Part shown: piece by piece, positions 44,833 to 54,948 of the stretch | How the letters are laid out: every line of letters starts with the position of its first letter | Position numbering within the stretch: position 1 is the first letter of the stretch | Source: Utricularia gibba | Taxonomy: Eukaryota > Streptophyta > Magnoliopsida > Lamiales > Lentibulariaceae | Length of the DNA: 64,000 nt | Reading direction: 5' to 3' | Assembly: GCA_002189035.1 (NCBI GenBank) | Contig: NEEC01000013.1 | Coordinates: forward strand, 1,116,001 to 1,180,000 | Made by a program: the position numbers and the translations under genes | Notes under the pieces: model-generated | Database searches by the model: none | The model's input: the letters and a program-made list of their open reading frames with translations, nothing else | What the model was told of the DNA's origin: nothing

Positions 44833-46648
44833 TCAAGAAGTGACATCAATGGCTGCATCTGCTTTCCCTTCTGCGCCCGAGACTTCAGCTTCACCAGTCT
44901 TTTTCATTTGGGTGCGCGAGAGTCGCGTTTTTCCAGATCCATTTGATGCAGGGGAGCCATTTTGAGCCCTGCTCTTTGAGCCAAGGGGAGAAAGGGCTTG
45001 TCCTGCTCCTCTGGTTGCACCAGTGCTGTGCCTGGACCCAACTACTCTTCCCAGAGGAGATGGCATCTTGGTTGCAGCATCACCGCAGCTCTTCCTGCGA
45101 CTGAAGTTTGGCGACTTCGCACGAGTCACTGGTATCTGCAGACCCCAAACCACAGCAGAGCAAGTAAGGTTCTGCTTTCCCTTGTAGGTGCAGAAGCAGC
45201 TTTTTTTTTTTCATGTGCACCAGGTGAATCCATGACTATGTCATTTCCCATACAAGATGAACTTAAAACTAAAGGATCATTGGAGTGCTTCACCTCCAGA
45301 GCTTGCTTTATCTACATCATTTTATGGATTACCTTCTTCAGCTCAGCTTTTGGGGAGGTCCTTCACGATAGAAACTGGGAACTGGATTTGCCTTGTAGCT
45401 CATGTTCTTTCTCAGCAACTTTAGAGCTGCTTGGTCTTCTTCCTGTTGATTTAGGGAACAAACATGAACATGATCAGGTTTTACGGTATTCCCAGAGAGA
45501 AAGATGTACAAAAAAATTTGCCTAGCCTTGATTCTAGCTTCGTAATCATGCTTCTCCTTCTCCAAGGCTTTGTGTTTCTCCTCAAGCTTAGAGTAAAACT
45601 GGTTATGGAGATGGCATAAGATAAGTATCATAAAATAATAAGAAAAAGGGTAACAAAGAATCTGTTCATCAAGAAGATGTACTTCCTTGCGCCTCTGCAG
45701 ACGATCAGAACAGGTAAACCTTGGGGCAACTGGCACAGTAACTTTGGTAGTGCGTACAGAAGAGGCGCTACTAAATAACTAAGGAACAAACAAACCATTT
45801 TCAAAAGCATAAGAAATGTCAAACAAGTTGGGGACAGCTAAAGAATGAAGAGAACATCAAAAAGAAGAATGCAGAGTTGGGATACGCGGAAAACAAAGAC
45901 CAATTGTCATCTTCATCATAGTGGCTTCTGGTAATAAGATATTGTTGTTTCCTCTCCACAGTGTGCGCGTTTGGCTGGATATAAACCCAGTCAACATAAA
46001 AACCAAAATCAGAAACTTTAAACAACAGAAGCCAATCACTAAATCTGGGATTTGCACATGCAAATCACCAGGAAACATCACAAGAATGAAACCATTATGA
46101 GGACTATTTTTCCTACCAAATTTCTTTCATGTTTGTTACAAGACATGGGCAATCAGACCAGAATTCAGAAAACAAGGGAAAGGCATAAAATTCTGACTTG
46201 CACATGTAAATCAGGAAACATCAAAACAATGAAACCACCATGAGGAATACTTTTTCCTCCTGATGGACCATAACTCTGGCACACAAGGCAAAGATTCGGT
46301 TATTGCGAAAAGAAACACACAAACCACCATTTTTTTATCTGGTTCGGGAGAACGTGCAGGAGAATTCCTGTTAATCATTTGATTGATTGCAGATCCTGAG
46401 GCAATTTTAACAGGCGAGCTCAACTTCAACCCATTCAAGTTCTGCACCTCCGCCTCAATTATTTTTTCCTCTGGCTCATGGCCTACAATATTTCCTTCCA
46501 GAGCTTGTTGCTTCATTTCGGTAGTCATCCCGTTTGCAACGTGATTCAAGTTTTTCTCTGAATTTTCCGGCGAGCCTTGATCACTACCTTGGGTGATGAC
46601 TACATTAGACTCCTGATCAATGCACGACCCAGAAACATCTCGCCCCAT
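44833..46648 (-). CDS. WVD2-like microtubule-associated protein (TPX2 domain), one apparent frameshift
   Basis: WVD2/WDL proteins bind and bundle cortical microtubules and influence anisotropic growth. Six exons were traced: 46648-46328, 45974-45901, 45770-45683, 45598-45527, 45442-45333 and 45135-44833. The expected length is 322 residues. The N-terminal third is acidic and variable. The TPX2 core spans about 130-220, with RLQRRKEFYSKLEEKHKALE, EARIK and LLRKNMSYKANPVPSFYREGPP. The C terminus is basic, Ser-rich and low-complexity (TRAKSPNFSRRKSCGDA). In exon 5 the frame hits a stop after GPPQKLS. Adding one C to the run at 45352-45355 gives PPPKAELKK and rejoins exon 6. Intron 45526-45443 appears to have a GC donor and reads through in frame. 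Exon 2's donor (gtcttt) is weak, so that boundary is less sure. Confidence 0.85.
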
Positions 46649-48353
46649 TAGTCTGCAAGGACAATGAGTTTAAAATGTGATAATCAGAACTACGTGAAAA
46701 ACAAGTGACAAATTGAGATGATTAGATCAGCTCAATTCCACTTGATGTGAAAACACAGAATACAGCCACCAGAAAACCAAGTATACGTACCAAGGAGTTT
46801 AAAATGTACCTCAAAATCTTAAAATGACAGCAAACCCCCAGCATTGTTTCAAATCCAGAGCCAACACAGAAAATTCACAGCCCTCACAAGCAAAAACAAG
46901 AACCTCCATGACGAAAACCCTTAAAGAGCGAACCTTTCAAAACCCCAGCCCTCACATTCCCATTCACAAACCGCAAACAAATCAATGCACTAAAAATTCA
47001 GGAAAACCAAACGATGAGCCCATCAGAAAAGCGTCCACTACACCCAGAAATTAAAACAAAAAAACAAAAAAAAAACAGCCGAGCAAGAGACTCAAAGGCC
47101 TCATTCTCGAGTGTAGTACAAGAAAAAAGATACCCCGCTTCCTAATCCTTGTCTCCGATCTAGGCGACAGGGATACCCAAGCAATCTTCACCGCCAAAAG
47201 AGCAATGTAACGAAACGCGTCAGCACACCCGCACTCCCTCACCGGCTCCCTCTCATATGAACGGCATTATCATCCTCGTTCCAGAACGACTCGCCGGGTC
47301 ACTCCAAAAGGTGTGAGGTTTTGCACACCGGAAGTGCCTACTGTTGACGGTGTCTTCTGATTTACACCTGCGAATGCCATTTCATTTATTTTCACATAAT
47401 TCAGACCAATCGCATTAATTGTGTCCCCTTTTGTACAAATAAAATATTAAATAATTAGCTTATATAAATAATATTTACTCTCCAAATTAACTATATTCCC
47501 TATACATTGTTATTCTTATTTTTATTAGTGAAATAAAAAAGTGTAGTTTGATAGCGGTACTCCAAGTTATAATTATTATAATTTTTTTTTGTAAACAATT
47601 TGCTTTAGAATTTATAAAATTGCATATAAACTTTTATGTTTGAATCTTTATTGTATTGTTTTGATAATTATTTAGATATTTGTTGTATATTTAACCAATA
47701 ATGTTTGTAGTATCATTGTATATTTAATTTCTTGTGTTTGATTCATTTTTTAAAAATTTTGAAAACTATTTGAGTTTTCGTTGTACATTTTTTATATCTT
47801 GAGATGATTTTTTATAATTTTGAAATTTTGCGGCTAAATTCTTTATATTGACTAAAATTTAATGTGTTATTATTGAAATATTTTTGAAATAAAAATAAAT
47901 AGTTATAATATATTAATATAAAATAAAATATTTTACTCATTACTTTTCATGCTCATTGTAATAAGTTTTTTTAAAAAAATTATTTTTTCTTTTTTATTTC
48001 AATTATTTTTTTTAAACTGATTTCCTAATTTTTCATTTCTATTATTATGAAAAATTAAAGTTAAAATCTATTATGGGAATGGATCCTATATTTCAGACAT
48101 CAACGCGGGCGCACGCGTGAACTAATTGGTTCGAATTGATGTCCGTAAGTTGAAAAAGGCTTCTGTTTCGGACATCCATCCATTGCTTTCGTCTTCGTCG
48201 TCGTCGTCTTCTTCTTCCGTACACTGATTCCCTGCCCCTGGTCTCTGTATATATAAATGAGGGAGCTGGTTTTCTCGGGAACGCAAGGCCTCGAATATCT
48301 TGTACCATTTTCTATTTGATTTTTAGTGGCCAGGAGCGAGACACGAACTCACA
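46649..48353. other. Divergent intergenic region WVD2-like / ALBA
   Basis: The left 600 bases probably contain the WVD2-like leader, possibly with a leader intron. From about 47390 to 48090 the DNA is AT-rich and shows no gene. The ALBA TATA box is at 48248-48258. A short (GTC)n/(TTC)n tract sits at about 48190-48216. Confidence 0.5.
48248..48258 (+). promoter_or_regulatory. TATA box of ALBA gene
   Basis: TATATATAAAT lies 106 bases upstream of the ALBA start codon, followed by GC-richer leader sequence. Position and match are both good. Confidence 0.65.
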
Positions 48354-49150
48354 ATGACCATGGCGATGAGCCCAACGGCGAACGACACCAACAGCAATCT
48401 CAAGAAGAACAGGATCCAGGTCTCCAACACAAAGAAACCCCTCTTCTTCTACGTCAATCTCGCCAAGGTACAAAGAAACCAAAACAAAAAAGAAAACTGC
48501 ATTTTTCTGTGTGATGGGGGTTGTTTGTTCTGCGCGCAGAGGTACCTGCAGCAGCATGCCGAGATCGAGCTCTCTGCTCTGGGAATGGGTAGAGACGCCT
48601 TCCCCCTGCATGCATCTTTTTCTTCCTGTGGCCACAAAACTGACTATCCGCTGCTGTTGCTACAGCGATCACGACGGTTGTCACCATAGCTGAGATCTTG
48701 AAGAACAATGGGTTCGTCAAGGAAAAGAGTACGGTAATCGCATCACTCGTTCTCCCCATCAACGATCGATCAATCAATCGTTGAAGCGGAGAACAGTCTC
48801 GTGGTTATGATACCCCTTCTTCCCTCCCTCTAATGACTCTGATACGAGACGCAGGTATTTCAACGTCCACGGTCGGGATGAAGGATCAGACAAAGGGGCG
48901 CACTGTTCAGAAGGCTCGGGTGAGTTCACTTGCACCATAAACAAAACAGCATTCCCATTTCCCAACTTGTATTGACAAAATGGAGGGTCTGAGTGACTGC
49001 CTTTAGATCGAGATCGTTCTGGAGAAGTCGGAGAAGTTCGAGACCCTGATGAGCAACGTGCAGCAGAAGGCTTCCAACAATCCCAAAGCTGCTCCTGCTG
49101 CTGCTGCTGCTCCGGCTGCGAATGGGAATCCAGAAGAGGAGAGCAAATAG
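48354..49150 (+). CDS. ALBA-domain nucleic-acid-binding protein (short plant form)
   Basis: ALBA proteins bind RNA, DNA and R-loops; the short plant forms act in genome stability and mRNA protection. The product has 144 residues from five exons: 48354-48467, 48540-48588, 48666-48728, 48855-48919 and 49007-49150. The ALBA fold covers about residues 18-110. It contains NRIQVSNTKKPLFFYVNLAK, where the Lys pair is the usual nucleic-acid contact, then ELSALGMAITTVVTIAEILK and GRTVQKARIEIVLEKSEKF. The C-terminal tail is a low-complexity Ala/Pro/Glu stretch from a (GCT)n-like tract. Exon 3 ends at AGA before GTACGG rather than five bases later, because only that donor keeps the frame (EKSISTSTV). 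The gene is intact. Confidence 0.93.
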
Positions 49151-50580
49151 ATGATGGGTCGCTCCGGAGGGACTGGGAACACACAATAATGAGCCATAGC
49201 CATGATCTACACGTTCGTTAATCACCAGTGTGATGCTGCTCCCCGTTGATGGTGAAGCAAAGCACCACCTTGTGACCTTCATGTCTTGTATCACCGTCAC
49301 TTTACCAGAACAGCAGCTTCATTCAACGGCTCTATGAACTAGACCAAATTCCAAACATCCGCACTCCATATTCTGCTCCTTTTCAATTCACTTGGTTACA
49401 GCGACCCATCAGAATGAATAACAAGGAGATCTCTTTCACGCAGTTTCGTACACACCATTTTATTATTTACAGCAGCGTAATGATTCATCACTTTCATTGT
49501 CTTCATCGTCGTTTCCAATTCCAGACTCAGTTCAGTGCACGGCAGGATCGATCAGTAGCATGCGCGTCTTCGCGGGTTCCGAATAACCTAACATTGAATT
49601 AAATTTTGTTTGTTTTAGATATTCAATTTTGGCTTCAGGTTATTTTAATTTTAAAAATTATTATAATTATGTCTGATATCGATTATAAATGGAATAATTA
49701 TGCAAATTTTATAATTCTAAACTTAAATACATTTTTAAATTTTTTATTTAAAAATGAAGAAAACGTAAAATTATGATAATTAGTTATGAATAATATAGTA
49801 TAAAGTAAATATAAGTGAATAAATTATGAATATTGATATTTGATATAAATTAAAATATTTATTTCATCAAGTATAAATTATCAATGAAGTGGGCAAGAGA
49901 AAATTCAAAAAAGAAAAAAAAAGAGATAAATCCACAAACATGAAGCGTGCGTTAGAGATACAATATTTAGATAATGTTTGATAGTGTAGTATATAAAATT
50001 TATACTCAATTTTACACATACACTGTTATTTGATTAATTAATATATATGACATACATGTATAATTATACTGCTGATATGTTCAATTTTTAAATATGTGAG
50101 TGATATAAATAAATAAATAAGATAACTAATTTTATTTACATTAGAATATCTGTTTTTCATTTATACCCCTTCAAAATTATTCCTATCTCTATTCTAGATT
50201 GTTATAGCTCAAATTTCTATTATCCAATATCAAATATAAAATTTATTATATATTTTACAATTGATTATATGCATATACACACTAAATAAATTAATATCAA
50301 ATTAATACTCACAAGCACATAAATTCAGATGCGTGCGACGCGCCAGGTGTGGGACACGCGTCACCTCTCAAATTGTCTTAGGTTTCGAATAGTACTACTG
50401 TTTTTTATTATCCAATAAATAGATTAATTAATACCTTTTTTATTGGATTTTTTTTTCTATTTTGCTTTTGTGGAGATAGGGAGGCAGTTAGTTGGTTGCC
50501 TGTTGATTCGGGTGTGGCTAACAGTTTTCGGTTACCCTTTTATCATCCCTGACGACGGCTTCTCTGCAACAGTTCCGACA
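49151..50580. other. Intergenic region ALBA / RING gene
   Basis: About 300 bases of probable ALBA 3' UTR are followed, from about 49600 to 50440, by strongly AT-rich DNA with no gene. The RING gene leader occupies the last 130 bases. Confidence 0.5.
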
Positions 50581-51425
50581 ATGGATTCCGATGGGATGGT
50601 GCCCGGCCCGTCGTTGCCGCGCTCGGAATCCAACCGCACGCTCTTCGACATCATCCGTGAGGAACGCGGCGGATCGAAAGAGAGCAAGAAGACCTGGAAG
50701 AGCTTCAAGAGCAAGCTCCACCGTAAGAGCAGCGGAGGACGCGGCTCCACGTGGACATCCACCGTATCAGTTCCGACCTCCGACATTCCTCTCAATAGCA
50801 ACAGTACCAATCGAAGCATGACACGCCAACCATCCACTCTAACCGGATCCGATCCAACGGATCAGCCCGACATCCACGCCGTGCCGGAGGCCGCACCCAG
50901 TTTAGCCCGAAGGCCGACCCTTGCAAGGGAGAGCCGTAGCGGCAGGTTCGATCTTCAACTAGGTATAATGAATTGAGTACTTTTACATTCCTTGCATTCC
51001 GAGCGAATCATCTTAATTTGATTAAACAGGAACGAACCCGTCGAGGCGATTCGAGAGGGAAACCGATTTTGACGACGACGAAGACGATGAAGATGTGGAC
51101 GGAGCCACGGGCGAGGAGGGAGGAGAAGGCGGCGGGGAAACGGAGGAACGGCCGGTGAGAATGTCGCTGATGTCTCTGTTAGCTGAGACGGACGACGAGG
51201 GAATGTTTCCGTACGGGATGGACGAGGAGGAAGAAGAGGAGGAAGAGGAGGAGGAGCAGGGCGGGAGTACTACAATTGCTGCGTTTGTATGGTCAGGCAC
51301 AAGGGCACGGCGTTCGTGCCGTGTGGCCACTCTTTCTGCCGATTGTGCTCCCGGGAGCTCTGCGTGCAAGGAGGAAACTGCCCCTCTGCAAAAATTACAT
51401 CTTGGAAATTCTTGACATCTTCTGA
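50581..51425 (+). CDS. C-terminal RING finger protein, two apparent frameshifts
   Basis: This is a candidate E3 ubiquitin ligase, expected length 259 residues, from exons 50581-50962 and 51030-51425. The N terminus has PRSESNRTLFDIIREE and a Lys-rich KTWKSFKSKLHRK segment known from plant relatives. The middle is disordered and Ser/Thr-rich. An acidic stretch ends in an 11-residue Glu run at about 204-214. The C-terminal RING needs two frame corrections. After GGC the run 51263-51265 must gain a G to give EYYNCCVCMVRHKG, FVPCGHSFCRLCSREL. The run 51381-51384 must gain a C to give NCPLCKNYILEILDIF and the stop at 51423-51425. As given, the last two zinc ligands are lost. Both sites are C or G runs, so base-calling error is likely. 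Confidence 0.85.
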
Positions 51426-51643
51426 TAACCAAATTCGGCATTCTTCTTCCTTCTACTCAATAAATGTGTCTAATTATCTTCATCTTGAACTAAAAGTCAG
51501 AAAATGTAACTGATCGGTTGTCTGAGAGTTTAAAAGAAGGTGGAAGGAGCTGGTTCAGAACCATTTGAAAACAGACAGTCAAGGAACAACCTTGTCTGTC
51601 TTTACCCCTCCCCTAATGCATCTAACAGAAAAAACTACATTTT

Positions 51644-52159
51644 TCATTTGAACAGTGATCCAGGAGCGGGAATAGGGAGGCCTGGAATTTGTAAATACTC
51701 TCCGCCGACAAAGCTTCCGGCATCACCAATGGGACCCGCCGCCGAAGAGAAACCGTATAACGGCCAAGCGGCCCTCCCCAGTCCGAAATTCACGTCATCT
51801 AGAGTGAACCCAAGCGCTAGCACTCCGGCTCCATACGGATTAACATTGCTGCTATTTATTAACGAGGTGAAGCTCCCTACAGGCTTACCGCGGAGGTCGT
51901 CGTAGGAGGGGACGGTGCGAGAGCGTTTGGTGCTCTTACGGCTTCCACCGCCGACGGGGATGTCGCGGAGAGTGCCGCCGTGGGTCCAGTACCGACGGCA
52001 CGACTTGCAGAAGTGACGTGGCTGGGAGAAGTTGTAGTTGTTGTAGTAGCAGAATTTGGTGTTGGTTGAGCTGCAACGCGGACAGGGAAGATGCTCCGCT
52101 TGCGGCTGAGGCGCCGCCGCCTTCCCCTCTCCGGTGGTTGATGCACTCTCAGTTCCCAT
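51644..52159 (-). CDS. Dof zinc-finger transcription factor
   Basis: This is a nuclear plant transcription factor that binds AAAG cores. It is a single exon of 171 residues. The Dof domain covers about residues 20-72, with [40 protein letters not shown] and the basic tail [15 protein letters not shown], all four zinc Cys present. The remainder is Gly/Ser/Pro-rich without other domains. The ATG at 52159 (MGTESAS) was chosen because the longer frame upstream starts only from TTG. The protein is short for the family but complete. A TATA box (minus, TATAAATA) lies about 50 bases upstream at 52212-52219. The target genes and subgroup are not clear. Confidence 0.93.
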   Translation of the reverse strand: MGTESASTTGEGKAAAPQPQAEHLPCPRCSSTNTKFCYYNNYNFSQPRHFCKSCRRYWTHGGTLRDIPVGGGSRKSTKRSRTVPSYDDLRGKPVGSFTSLINSSNVNPYGAGVLALGFTLDDVNFGLGRAAWPLYGFSSAAGPIGDAGSFVGGEYLQIPGLPIPAPGSLFK

Positions 52160-52211
52160 ATCTCCAATGAACTCCAACTTTCAATGCTCATTTGCAGCGT
52201 GGCAATGCACA

Positions 52212-52219
52212 TATTTATA
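52212..52219 (-). promoter_or_regulatory. TATA box of Dof gene
   Basis: Minus-strand TATAAATA, about 52 bases upstream of the Dof start codon. The position implies a very short leader. Confidence 0.6.
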
Positions 52220-53033
52220 GTGGAAACCCGAAACTCAATTCTACTGTACAAAATGATAAAACAAATAAAACCGTATAAAAACCTTTTCATACACTTGTTA
52301 AAATCGGTGTGCAGCTTCAGCACTGCGTGTCTCTCTGTTTTGTTCTCCTGCGGTCGGTCGCCTCTGTGGGCAGCAAGCACGCAGTCCTCATCGAAAAACT
52401 GAGCTCCTCTCGTGCCTGCGGCTGATCCCAAGCCTGTCTTCCAGAGTTTTGTTTGGTATCTCGTGAGACTTCAGACTACTTTTATTTACGACATCCACTC
52501 TCTTGCAGGAGACCTGGACTGTTGCGATAGCGTGGCACATTTGGGAAGGTACAGTCAAAAAAATTACTTGGGAACAGTAACACAGATCGCAACTAGTAGA
52601 CTGAACGGCGTGGAAGGATTTGGCGGAGGCAGATGAGAAAACGATTCGTGTGTCGGGTCGGCGGAGCTAAATGTGAAGCTAGACACTGCGGCACGCGGCG
52701 GAGGAGTCAGAGCAACACATTCTCGACCCGGGGTGTCCCGAAGATTCTCACAGCTGGTGCAGTGCAGCTGCGGTCGTTTTCCCATTTCAGCCGCGTGCAG
52801 GTTTCGCCGGCAAGCTGATGTAATCCATATGCAGAGAGGTTCTCTGCGGCGTCGTCTCGTCCTTTTGTCCAGTTCTCCTACCAGGAACATTTTGACTGCT
52901 CCAGGGCCTCCATTTCTCATATTTATTTTATTTATCGGAAATTAATAATTGTGAATTTAATTGTTGGAATTTACTTCATGTTGGGCCTGATTTCAGTATG
53001 ACCGGAAAATATTCAAGAGATTTGCAGTACAGT
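52220..53033. other. Intergenic region Dof / GDSL
   Basis: It holds the Dof promoter and the GDSL 3' UTR, both minus strand. No coding sequence is supported; the longer open frames lack motifs. Confidence 0.45.
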
Positions 53034-54469
53034 TCAGAGATCGAGAAGCCGGCGGAGGTTGATCGGAGAAACGTACGTGGTGTTTCCAGTCATCAATTGC
53101 TTGGCGATTATGAGGTTAGAAGCCTCGCTTGGATGGTACGCATCCCAAAACACGTGGCTTCCACGGTCCCTGCACAGGCTCGACGTCGGTCCGCAGGGGA
53201 TTATCGCGGCGAGTTGCTCTCCGCCGTTGCTGCAGCAAGCGTTGCTAGCCGTAGTGAATCCTGAAACAATCGTTTTTTTGGTAAATGAGAGTTTGAACTC
53301 GGATGTAGGGCTTTTTTTTTTTACCGTATTGGGCGTAATTGGTGATGATTTCCATGACTAGGGCGTTTACGTCGGCGTAAACGAATGTCGCGTTGGCGAA
53401 ATTGCTGTTCACTTCCTTGAGAAGATCCTTGAGTTTTGAATTGTATTGGAGAGCCAGCTGATTGGGCAGGGCGGCACATTCGTTAGCGCCAAGTTGATTG
53501 ATGATTTTCTGGTATGGTATGCAGCCGATTGGGCCTACATTTCCGATCACAAACTTCCGTGCACCCAGCATGTAAAGCCTCTGCAATGTTGTACCAGAAG
53601 ATCAAGTTCCCAACATGTTCTGGGCGATGAGCATTATCAGAAATGATACCGTGAGTTGGTTTCTTAAATGTGAGATCATGTCGTTGATGAAGGCGTCCGG
53701 CGTTTGCCGGATTCTGGTGCCGATGGAGACTACAGGGAGGAGGTAGTTGTTTAGGAAGTCGTTGGAGCCAATGACGACGGAGAAGATTGATCTTTTGTTT
53801 ATGTATTCCTTGGCCTTCGCCTCACCTAGCAGGCCATCTATCTGCTTTCTGGTGATGTTGAAGTAATCAACTTGAATGTCCAAGGAGAGCCTGTTAACCT
53901 GCATCCGTAGTGAAAACCTCAACTGGTCATGCCCATCACTTTAAACTTGGTTTGAAGACATAGAGATGGATAAGAGCCATGGCAGAGGGAAGTGTAGCTA
54001 AGCTTACGAATATTGCGCCGGAGGAATTGAGGATTCCGCCTCCACCGGAGGCATAATTGACGCCATATAGCAATGCTTTTCCGGTGGTATTGGGAGCAAG
54101 GAATGGCGAGGCATAGTGCTGCTGCTTCATTTCTTCCCCTGAACACATACTCCATTGCATGTAAACTTCAACTTAGTTATGACTAGTAGGGGAGAGTAAT
54201 TCTTGATTCTGACCGAGGATATCCGCGATGGTTCTTCCGTTGGTGAATCTTCCGGTCGGATTTCCACCGGAGGGCTTGAAGTCAATCCCATTAGGAGGGG
54301 CATCAGCCTTGGACAAACTCTGCAGATAGTTATTGTTCCCAGCGTCAACCAGAGAATCCCCAAAGATGAACGACGCTCCTCCCGACGGTGAGCCTGCATC
54401 CTCTTGACAGAACCCAGATGCTAAGCTCAAGCCTAGAATCAGGACCGCAGCATGAGCGGAGAACTTCAT
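53034..54469 (-). CDS. GDSL esterase/lipase
   Basis: This is a secreted SGNH-hydrolase family lipase/esterase of 372 residues from five in-phase exons: 54469-54214, 54138-54008, 53898-53650, 53580-53325 and 53260-53034. Residues 1-22 form a signal peptide. Block I, FIFGDSLVDAGNNN, carries the nucleophile Ser (about 38). Block II Gly lies in NYASGGGGIL, block III Asn in VVIGSNDFLNNY, and block V supplies the Asp-His pair in FWDAYHPSEA, so all four SGNH positions are present. Several Asn-Xaa-Ser/Thr glycosylation sites are visible (APNTTGK, FNITRK, NATFVYAD). Plant GDSL enzymes act on cutin, cell-wall esters or lipids; the substrate is unknown here. The start at 54469 is the first ATG giving a clean signal peptide. 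The gene is divergent from WAKL14. Confidence 0.94.
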
Positions 54470-54948
54470 GTTCCGAAATGCTGCAAGGTCCAGCAAATTG
54501 CAGACAAGGATGATGATAAGAAGACGAGTGCAGGCAATGTTTTCGTAGCTGAGAAATCTCCGCCGGATTTGTGTTATGGTTCAACGACCTTTGCTGGTGA
54601 GAAGACATCTGTGATGGGGTTAGGAACTTAGGCCATCGCCGTTGAAAAATTCTAATACTTTTTGCTTTAGCTGATGGATGATCATTATTATAATTTTATT
54701 GTAGGCAACGGTCGTCTGTTGGGGTTCCGCGGGAAACACTGAAAATGGCGCTGAGTTTCTGTGATCCAGAGCATTGATGGCTTCCCACCAGCATCAACTG
54801 TGCATCTTAATTTCCCGATTTAATGCCCTCTTGCAGGGTCAACGTCTACCGTGTTTTTGTTCTTTCTATTCTCCCTTCTCCTCCCTCCTGCATTTGACGA
54901 GAACACCTCCCTATCCGCTAGTCTAGTCCCACCTTCCCACGTTCAATC
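54470..54948. promoter_or_regulatory. Divergent region GDSL / WAKL14-like
   Basis: These 479 bp between opposite start codons must contain both promoters. No clear TATA box is seen; the part next to 54949 is pyrimidine-rich and leader-like. Confidence 0.4.

Noticed and set aside
51022-51441. Minus-strand poly-Ser open frame opposite the RING gene
   Set aside because: It is the antisense of the poly-Glu run and has no motif.
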